Assembly (NCBI GenBank): GCA_007126855.1
Contig: SLAK01000130.1
Location: 1-20,448 of the forward strand
Direction: 5' to 3'
Length of the DNA: 20,448 nt
Origin: Dehalococcoidia bacterium
Lineage (GTDB): Bacteria > Chloroflexota > Dehalococcoidia > Tepidiformales > Tepidiformaceae
Part shown: positions 15,761 through 20,448 of the stretch, in pieces
Numbering within the stretch: position 1 is the first letter of the stretch
How the letters are laid out: each line of letters opens with the position of its first letter
Translations under genes and position numbers: made by a program
The notes under the pieces: generated by a model
Told to the model about the DNA's origin: nothing
What the model saw: the letters and a program-made list of their open reading frames with translations, nothing else
The model's database searches: none

Positions 15761-16671
15761 GCGTACTCCTTTGCGCAACATGGGCGCCCGTGCGGCTCTT
15801 CCGGCTCGCAGGCGTGGACGCGCCAGTAGTCTTCGGTCACCGTCCACTGGCCCGGTTCGCGCCGGACGTATTCTTCAAGCAGGGTTGCCCAGTGTGCGGC
15901 AGCCCGGCAAACCGCTTCATCTTCCGTCACCGGCTCGGCGTCCACCTCGAACGGATCCTCGACGAAGAGCTGGAAACGCATCCGGTTGCGCCGTTCCACG
16001 AACATTGGCACAACCAGCGCCCCCTCGCGCCTGGCGATCACCCACGGCCCCCGCGGCAGCCGCACGTGCCGGCCCATGAACTCCACGCAGACCCCCCTGC
16101 CCTGCATATCCCGGTCCGCGATCAGCGCGAGCACCGCCCCCTCTCGCAGGTCCCGCATCGCCGAATGGACGCCCATCGTCGTCGCTTCATAGAAGCGCCC
16201 GCCCGCCGACGAGCGTATTTGCAGCAGTTTTCGCGCATAGGTGGGCGGCTCAAGCGGCTCCACGAGCGCCGCGAACGGCCGCCCGCGCTCCGCCAGCGCC
16301 TGCACGGCGATCTCCGGGTTCCCCAGGTGGGCGCTCACGATGATCACCGGCCGATCGCCTTTCAACACCTCGAGACGCTCGTTGTGCACAATGTCCAGCG
16401 CCCGCGCCTCCAGCGTCGCCGGGTCCATCCCCGGCAGCGATGCCATGTCGGCGTAGTACCGCGCCACGTTGCGGAACACCTGCAGCGACGCCCGCCTTGC
16501 CATCCCCTCGTGGCCGTCGAAGGCCGGCGCCAGGTTGCGTATGATTCGCGCGCGGCCCCGCCGCTGGATGGCCCACGCAAGGGTGCCCAGCACCCAGGCA
16601 AGGCCGTAGAACGGAGCCGGGAACCGGCTGGCAAGCGGCACCGTCGCGCCCAACAGGATCGCTTTCCACAT
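15757..16671 (-). CDS. LpxL/PatA-family lipid acyltransferase, second copy
   Basis: This 304-residue member of the bacterial lipid A biosynthesis acyltransferase family also belongs to the group that includes mycobacterial PatA, which acylates PI-mannoside. The active-site motif is HLGNPE (His115, Glu120), the HxxxxE form. Further family blocks are IADRDMQGRGV (184-194), RLPRGPWVIARREGALVVPMF and PGQWTVTEDYWRVH near the end. The N-terminus is hydrophobic and probably membrane-associated. A Cys-containing tail (CCAKEYA) follows the last block. It starts six bases after the upstream acyltransferase stop and overlaps the glycosyltransferase by four bases. No LPS genes are visible, so glycosyl-phosphoinositide acylation fits the context better than lipid A. 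Confidence 0.82.
   Translation of the reverse strand: MWKAILLGATVPLASRFPAPFYGLAWVLGTLAWAIQRRGRARIIRNLAPAFDGHEGMARRASLQVFRNVARYYADMASLPGMDPATLEARALDIVHNERLEVLKGDRPVIIVSAHLGNPEIAVQALAERGRPFAALVEPLEPPTYARKLLQIRSSAGGRFYEATTMGVHSAMRDLREGAVLALIADRDMQGRGVCVEFMGRHVRLPRGPWVIARREGALVVPMFVERRNRMRFQLFVEDPFEVDAEPVTEDEAVCRAAAHWATLLEEYVRREPGQWTVTEDYWRVHACEPEEPHGRPCCAKEYA
15766..15771 (-). promoter_or_regulatory. Strong Shine-Dalgarno site for the glycosyltransferase
   Basis: AAGGAG on the minus strand lies five bases before the ATG at 15760 and inside the end of the upstream acyltransferase. It decides the start against a longer open frame. Confidence 0.7.
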
Positions 16672-16677
16672 CGGCTT

Positions 16678-17562
16678 CTATTCTCCGCTGGCCTGCGGCC
16701 ACATGTGCCGGAACATGTACCACTGCGCCGGGCGCCGCCTGATGATCCGCTCGTGCGCCGTGAAGATCGCCTGCATCAGCTCGCGCGGCGCATCCTCACT
16801 TTGCGGATCACCGGGCATCGCGACGTCGAAGTCTGCCCACATCGCGAATTCGGGCTTCCCCGGGCGCTTGCGGTAGCATGCCGCGGCGACCACGTGAGCA
16901 CCGGTGCGCAACGCCATCCGCGCGGCGCCGTCCGGCACCCACGTCTGCCTGCCAAAGAACTGCACCGGCACCCCTTCCCCCGGTGTGGGCCGGTCCACGA
17001 TGATGGCCAGGAAGCGGCCGTGCTTCAACGCCCGGTACATGCCGAAACCGCCCCCGTCCATCGGGATGATTTCCATCCCCAGCCGCTCCCGCGCTCCGAA
17101 AATGGCGTCATCCAGCTTGTGGTGCCCAAGCGACTCACCGACCGCGCTCAGCGGAAGTCCGCGCTGCGTGGCCGCGGCAGCGCCCGCGTCCCAGTTGCCG
17201 AAGTGCATCCCGGCGACGACAACCCCCGTGCCGTCCGCATTCAACTTCGCCAGCCGCATGAACACGCCGTCGTCATCCGTTACCAGCCCCGCCACTTCCT
17301 CCGCCGTCTCCGCCGGGAACCGCCCGAAGTCCACCAGGTAACGCCCGTAGTTCACAAACGAGAGCCGCGCCGCCTTCCGGACCGCGGATTCGCTCGCGCT
17401 GTTGCCCAGCACGGTGCGGAAATTGCGAACCGCTGCCCGCCGTCCCCGCGGCCACAGCACGAAGGCTAGCTGGCCCACCAGCTTCGCCAGCGCGTAGGAA
17501 ACGCGCCGGGGCAGCGCGCGCGCCGCGCCGGATAAGGCAAGCCATGCCCAGTACATCGCCAT
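16678..17562 (-). CDS. LpxL/PatA-family lipid acyltransferase, first copy
   Basis: This is a 294-residue acyltransferase of the same family as its downstream neighbour but clearly diverged. It has the canonical HxxxxD motif HFGNWD (His120, Asp125), IIVDRPTPGEGVPVQFFGR (187-205), WVPDGAARMA and the end block RRPAQWYMFRHMWP. The first ~40 residues are hydrophobic with a basic stretch, as in membrane-associated members. The start at 17562 (MAMYWAW) is preferred because AGGAG lies 12 bases upstream and homology begins there; ATG 17556 is an alternative. It is the first gene of the four-gene lipid operon and diverges from the PP2C gene across 220 bases. Confidence 0.82.
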   Translation of the reverse strand: MAMYWAWLALSGAARALPRRVSYALAKLVGQLAFVLWPRGRRAAVRNFRTVLGNSASESAVRKAARLSFVNYGRYLVDFGRFPAETAEEVAGLVTDDDGVFMRLAKLNADGTGVVVAGMHFGNWDAGAAAATQRGLPLSAVGESLGHHKLDDAIFGARERLGMEIIPMDGGGFGMYRALKHGRFLAIIVDRPTPGEGVPVQFFGRQTWVPDGAARMALRTGAHVVAAACYRKRPGKPEFAMWADFDVAMPGDPQSEDAPRELMQAIFTAHERIIRRRPAQWYMFRHMWPQASGE

Positions 17563-17782
17563 GCGTTGCTGGTGCTCCTGTCCGCCGCCGCGCCGCTCTC
17601 CGCGCTTCGAGAGGAAGGCTCGCGGCACTTGTGCGCCGGCATTTCACCCGCGCGGCCCCTGAAGGCCATAGTATCGGGATGGCGATGCTGCGGGCCAAAG
17701 AAGGCTTTGTAGCCGCGTGGTGCCCATGCCCCGCCGCTGCTATCGTCGTCCCTGAGAATCCCCTCGGAGCACTGCCCTGGAC
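17563..17782. promoter_or_regulatory. Divergent promoter region between lipid operon and PP2C gene
   Basis: These 220 bases hold no gene I can support. Toward the phosphatase there is an extended -10-like TGCTATCGT at 17738-17746, ~37 bases before its ATG. A related GCTATCGT (1019-1026) precedes the PPDK-like gene. Toward the lipid operon there is a -10-like TACTAT at 17668-17673 (minus). Neither has a good -35 hexamer. Confidence 0.3.
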
Positions 17783-18514
17783 ATGACCGCCGCTGATGCC
17801 GCCGCACGAACCGACCGGGGCCTGCGCAGGCCGGGAAACGAAGATGCCGCGGCAGCCGTTGTGCACCCCTCAGGCGCCGCTGTCCTGTTGCTCGTCGCCG
17901 ACGGCGTGGGCGGCCTCAAAGACGGCGCCTACGCCTCCAACCTTGCTGTCGACGCCGCCAGCGACGCCTTCCGCGGCGCCGAAAGCGGCTTCGTCGACCA
18001 GGTGGACGCCGCGCTCGTCCAGGTCAACGAACAGCTTTACGAACGTTCCGGTGGCGACGACTCCCGCCTGTCGGGCACCACCATCGTTGCGCTCATCCTG
18101 GAAAGCGATAAGGCTACCGTGCTCTATGCCGGCGACTCCCGTGCCTACCGCTGGCGCGCCGGGGCCATCGAACCCCTCACCCGGGACCACTCCTGGGTCG
18201 TCGAGCAGGTCGACGCCGGCCTCATGTCCCCGGAAGAAGCCGAGTATGCACCCCAGCGCAACGTCATCACCCGCTGCATCGGAGTCGAATCCCGCATCGA
18301 GCTCGACCGGCGCGACGCCGGACCCGTGCAGCCGGGCGATATCCTGCTGCTTTCGACCGATGGCCTCCACGGCGTCGTCACCGATGACGAGATGGCCAGC
18401 CTGCTGTCTCGCGCCGGCACGGCCGAGGAAGCCTGCGGCCTGCTCGTGGACCGCGCGAACAGCGCCGGCGGCCCCGACAACATCGGCGTCGCGGTAGCCC
18501 GCATCCCCGCGTGA
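17783..18514 (+). CDS. PP2C-family Ser/Thr protein phosphatase
   Basis: This metal-dependent phosphatase removes phosphate from Ser/Thr of proteins and usually opposes an STK/PknB-type kinase. The 243 residues are a bare catalytic domain with every family motif: TDRGLRRPGNED (10-21), VADGVGGL (38-45), LSGTTIVAL, YAGDSRAYR (115-123), LTRDHSW (132-138), LLSTDGLHGV (189-198) and GGPDNIGV (229-236). The metal-binding Asp40, Asp193 and Asp232 are in place. There is no membrane segment. No kinase gene lies in the window, so its partner is elsewhere. GGAG lies ~12 bases before the ATG. The stop overlaps a GTG (GTGA) in frame with the following PilZ gene. Confidence 0.94.
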   Translation: MTAADAAARTDRGLRRPGNEDAAAAVVHPSGAAVLLLVADGVGGLKDGAYASNLAVDAASDAFRGAESGFVDQVDAALVQVNEQLYERSGGDDSRLSGTTIVALILESDKATVLYAGDSRAYRWRAGAIEPLTRDHSWVVEQVDAGLMSPEEAEYAPQRNVITRCIGVESRIELDRRDAGPVQPGDILLLSTDGLHGVVTDDEMASLLSRAGTAEEACGLLVDRANSAGGPDNIGVAVARIPA

Positions 18515-18597
18515 CCGCGCTTTACGGTCTGTTTGCCGAATCCGACACATCTCCTTGCAAAACGCGGCTAACGAAATGCGAGCCTCGGGTCGATGGT

Positions 18598-19158
18598 ATG
18601 AGTATGGAACTGGATGCCGCCCCCGGCGCCTCGGTGTTTCTTATTATCAGTGGCCGCGCAGCCCCGCTGGTGTTCAATGGCACGCTGGTCAACGTCGACG
18701 GTGGCCGCATCGTCGTCGACCTGGAGGACCCGTCATCCTGCACCCCCCAGGAACCCGAGGCCGACGACCTGGTGCCCGTTTCCCTGGCCGACCGGCGCGG
18801 TGTCGCACGCTATCCAACCTGGCTCGACGCCACCATCTACTCCGGCAGCTATCCGAGCGGCCACCCCGCGGTCGTCACCGACCTGTCAATGGACGGCGCA
18901 TCAGTCGAGGTCGACGAGTGGAACGGCGACCCCTTCTACCGGCTCGTCCTCGACATTAATGGTGAGACGCTCCAGATCGAGTGCGAGTGCGTCCACTACG
19001 AATCCACCTGGCGCGGCGTACTCCTGCATACGCGCTTTGTCTTGCTGAGCCGGGAACAGCATGAAGTCCTGGAAGCCGTCGTCGCGGCGTTGCGCAGCGT
19101 CTTCGGCCAGGCGCAGGTCAACCTGATTCGCCAGCACTCCGGCCCATCCGTCCGTTGA
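18598..19158 (+). CDS. PilZ-domain c-di-GMP-binding protein
   Basis: The protein has 186 residues. Residues ~1-60 form a beta-rich N-terminal region resembling the flagellar-brake-type domain that precedes PilZ in YcgR-like proteins. The PilZ domain carries both ligand motifs: RGVAR (67-71, RxxxR) and DLSMDG (95-100, DxSxxG). It should therefore bind c-di-GMP and act as an effector for motility, adhesion or envelope functions; the target is unknown. A GTG at 18511 in the same frame would overlap the PP2C stop. The intervening codons lack the GC-rich third positions of true genes here, so ATG 18598 is preferred even though no ribosome-binding site is evident. Confidence 0.8.
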   Translation: MSMELDAAPGASVFLIISGRAAPLVFNGTLVNVDGGRIVVDLEDPSSCTPQEPEADDLVPVSLADRRGVARYPTWLDATIYSGSYPSGHPAVVTDLSMDGASVEVDEWNGDPFYRLVLDINGETLQIECECVHYESTWRGVLLHTRFVLLSREQHEVLEAVVAALRSVFGQAQVNLIRQHSGPSVR

Positions 19159-19170
19159 TTCAGAAATGCC

Positions 19171-19246
19171 TGGCGCCCTCGGTAGGATTCGAACCCACGA
19201 CCCGCCGGGTAGAAGCCGGCTGCTCTGTCCACTGAGCTACGAGGGC
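19171..19246 (-). tRNA. tRNA-Arg (anticodon TCT)
   Basis: The minus strand folds as a full cloverleaf. The acceptor stem is GCCCTCG with CGAGGGC, the D arm GCTC/GAGC, the anticodon stem GCCGG/CCGGC with loop CTTCTAC, and the T arm GTGGG-TTCGAAT-CCTAC. The anticodon TCT reads AGA, a rare codon in a GC-rich genome. The discriminator base is G and the 3' CCA is encoded. The length is 76 bases including CCA. Confidence 0.96.
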
Positions 19247-19257
19247 CCCCTCTTCCG

Positions 19258-19263
19258 ATTGTA
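19258..19263 (-). promoter_or_regulatory. Candidate -10 element for tRNA-Arg
   Basis: TACAAT on the minus strand (five of six bases of TATAAT) lies 11 bases before the mature tRNA 5' end. It would start transcription about five bases upstream of the tRNA. No TTGACA-like -35 is seen at the usual distance. Confidence 0.45.
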
Positions 19264-19307
19264 CTAACCACGCACATTTCGCCCGCGCGGCTTGCGGCCG
19301 GACGGCC

Positions 19308-19327
19308 CATGCGCCACCATGCGCCAC
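19308..19327 (+). repeat. Tandem 10-bp direct repeat before the MBL start
   Basis: CATGCGCCAC occurs twice in immediate succession, ending one base before the ATG at 19329. It fills the place where a ribosome-binding site would normally lie. Confidence 0.75.
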
Positions 19328-19328
19328 G

Positions 19329-20315
19329 ATGAAGGTCTCTGCAAGTGTCCGCGCCGTCCAGGTGCCAGAAGACAACCCGATGAACCCGGAGTGCACCACC
19401 ATCTACATCGTGGGCAAAGAACAGGTGCTCACCATCGACTCCGGCTACGCCATCGACCGCTATCGCTGGTTCTTGAAAGGCTACCTGGCCGCCGCCGAAC
19501 AGGCGGAAATCGCCATGGCCGCCATCACCCACCACCATTATGACCACAGCGGCAACCTCAAATGGGCCGTCCAGGAACTCGACGCCGACGTGCTCGTGTC
19601 AAAAGACGCGGTGCCGCTGCTCAAAGGCCGCCTGCCCCGCAATCGCGTCGAACGCCTCGAACCCGGCAAGCCGCTGAAGCTCGAAGGCGGCCCCACCGTC
19701 CACGTGCTCAAAACGCCCGGCCACTCCGTCGACTCCCTTTGCTACTACATCGAAGAAGAAGGGGTCCTGTTTACGGGCGATACGATGCTCGGTTCCACCA
19801 CCACTACCGTGCACAACCTGGGCGACTACCGGCGCAGCCTGGAACAACTCCTGGAGCTGCCGAACCTGAAGGTCATCTGCCCCGGCCACGGCCCGCTCGT
19901 CCACGACCCGCGCGAGCGCCTGCAAACCTACATCGAGCACCGCAACATGCGCGAGCGCCAGATTCTTGAAGTGCTCCAGCGCAAGGGCCTCACAACGAGC
20001 TGGGACATCATGCTCGAACTCTACCCCGATATCGACACCCGCCTGCGCCGTGCCGCCGACAACAACGTCCGCTCCCACCTGACCGAGCTCGCCGAACAGG
20101 GCCGCATCAAGGTTCATGAAGGCGTGCCAAAGAAGAAGCGCGGCCCGTCGCAGCGCGCCGTTGAGCACGCCCGCGAGCGCGAGCGCGTCATCAAGCGCGC
20201 CAAACGCTACGAAGAGCAGGCCCGCCGCGCTGAAGTGCGCGCCCAGGAAAATCCCCCGGCGGACGAATGGAAAGACCCCCCGCGCTACGAGCTGCAGGGC
20301 AGCGCGCGGGATTGA
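19329..20315 (+). CDS. LACTB2-like metallo-beta-lactamase-fold hydrolase
   Basis: This 328-residue cytosolic MBL-fold protein has the complete metal site: HHHYDH (His68, His70, Asp72, His73 of HxHxDH), PGHS with His132, FTGDT with Asp151 and CPGHG with His187. After residue ~205 comes a winged-helix-like segment (MRERQILEVLQRKG...), the layout of LACTB2/BLACT_WH proteins, some of which act as nucleases or thioesterases. Residues ~266-308 form an unusual highly charged, basic tail (KKKRG, ARERERVIKRAKR), which could bind nucleic acid. No ribosome-binding site precedes the ATG, where a 10-bp tandem repeat lies. The N-terminus MKVSASVRAVQVP fits the family start. The exact substrate is unknown. 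Confidence 0.85.
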   Translation: MKVSASVRAVQVPEDNPMNPECTTIYIVGKEQVLTIDSGYAIDRYRWFLKGYLAAAEQAEIAMAAITHHHYDHSGNLKWAVQELDADVLVSKDAVPLLKGRLPRNRVERLEPGKPLKLEGGPTVHVLKTPGHSVDSLCYYIEEEGVLFTGDTMLGSTTTTVHNLGDYRRSLEQLLELPNLKVICPGHGPLVHDPRERLQTYIEHRNMRERQILEVLQRKGLTTSWDIMLELYPDIDTRLRRAADNNVRSHLTELAEQGRIKVHEGVPKKKRGPSQRAVEHARERERVIKRAKRYEEQARRAEVRAQENPPADEWKDPPRYELQGSARD

Positions 20316-20328
20316 ACGAGGTGGACTA

Positions 20329-20448
20329 ATGCCCCGCATGAAGCAGGACATGCTCGACGGCTTCCTCCAGCAGCCTCACGTTGGCGTCATCGCCACGCTC
20401 CGCCGCGATGGCATGCCCTACACGGTGCCCGTCTGGTGGCTCTGGAAA
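20329..20448 (+). CDS. Pyridoxamine 5'-phosphate oxidase-fold flavoprotein (3' truncated)
   Basis: Only the first 40 codons are inside the window. They read MPRMKQDMLDGFLQQP and then HVGVIATLRRDGMPYTVPVWW, which matches the first strands of the PNPOx-like split-barrel family (FMN- or F420-binding, often with a VPVWF motif). Whether it binds FMN, F420 or haem cannot be told from this part. GAGGTGG lies four bases before the ATG, and the gene follows the MBL gene by 13 bases, so they are probably co-transcribed. Confidence 0.75.
   Translation, partial: MPRMKQDMLDGFLQQPHVGVIATLRRDGMPYTVPVWWLWK

Noticed and set aside
15790..17469. Long 559-codon plus-strand open frame
   Set aside because: It is antisense to the two acyltransferases, whose active-site motifs are intact. 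Its composition is typical of a mirror frame in GC-rich DNA.
18511..18597. GTG at 18511 as the PilZ start, coupled to PP2C
   Set aside because: The 29 extra codons have near-random third positions unlike the neighbouring genes, and ATG 18598 starts where the domain begins. It is kept only as an alternative.
19171..19260. tRNA-Arg as an integration attachment site
   Set aside because: No integrase, no duplicated tRNA 3' end and no compositional shift are seen beside it.
18996..19547. 183-codon minus-strand frame across the tRNA
   Set aside because: Its middle part is a translation of the tRNA-Arg sequence and the rest is antisense to the PilZ and MBL genes.

Overview
This is a high-GC, gene-dense bacterial chromosome segment of ordinary housekeeping and envelope genes. 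There are no insertion sequences, phage genes or CRISPR arrays. The organism is probably a member of Chloroflexota or another terrabacterial (actinobacteria-like) lineage. The reasons are the GC-rich third codon positions, a truncated PPDK-like enzyme and a rifampin-phosphotransferase-like enzyme side by side, and a gene set resembling actinobacterial phosphatidylinositol-mannoside synthesis. This placement is inferred; no rRNA is present to confirm it.

Layout. (1) Positions 1-3273, plus strand: two consecutive PEP-utilising-type phosphotransfer enzymes. The first is a 5'-truncated RPH-like protein. The second has the ATP-grasp and phosphohistidine domains of pyruvate phosphate dikinase, but a different C-terminal region replaces the PEP/pyruvate TIM barrel. 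(2) Positions 3281-8767, minus strand: the series acpS, nnr, fabF, recJ and a small coiled-coil gene. Stop/start overlaps couple acpS-nnr and fabF-recJ, and fabF probably has its own promoter at the end of nnr. (3) folD on the plus strand diverges from acpS. (4) Positions 9735-10010 carry no gene but hold two diverged copies of a hairpin-forming REP-like repeat between convergent folD and mgtE. (5) mgtE (minus) diverges from prfB (plus). prfB has the classical programmed +1 frameshift, CTT TGA C, and is coupled by an ATGA overlap to a membrane-anchored gluzincin-like protein.

(6) Positions 14026-17562, minus strand: a tight four-gene lipid operon of two LpxL/PatA-family acyltransferases, a PimA-like GT4 glycosyltransferase and a CDP-alcohol phosphatidyltransferase with features of phosphatidylinositol-phosphate synthase. 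Together these could make an acylated glycosyl-phosphoinositide lipid. (7) Positions 17783-19158, plus strand: a PP2C phosphatase followed by a PilZ protein with both c-di-GMP-binding motifs. (8) tRNA-Arg(TCT) on the minus strand, then an LACTB2-like metallo-beta-lactamase-fold hydrolase. Last is the start of a pyridoxamine-phosphate-oxidase-fold flavoprotein, cut by the window edge.

The strongest candidates for something little described are the PPDK-like enzyme without its usual acceptor domain next to the RPH-like protein, and the PIM-like lipid operon outside a clear actinobacterial setting. RF2 also carries an unusual SPY in place of the SPF codon-recognition tripeptide.
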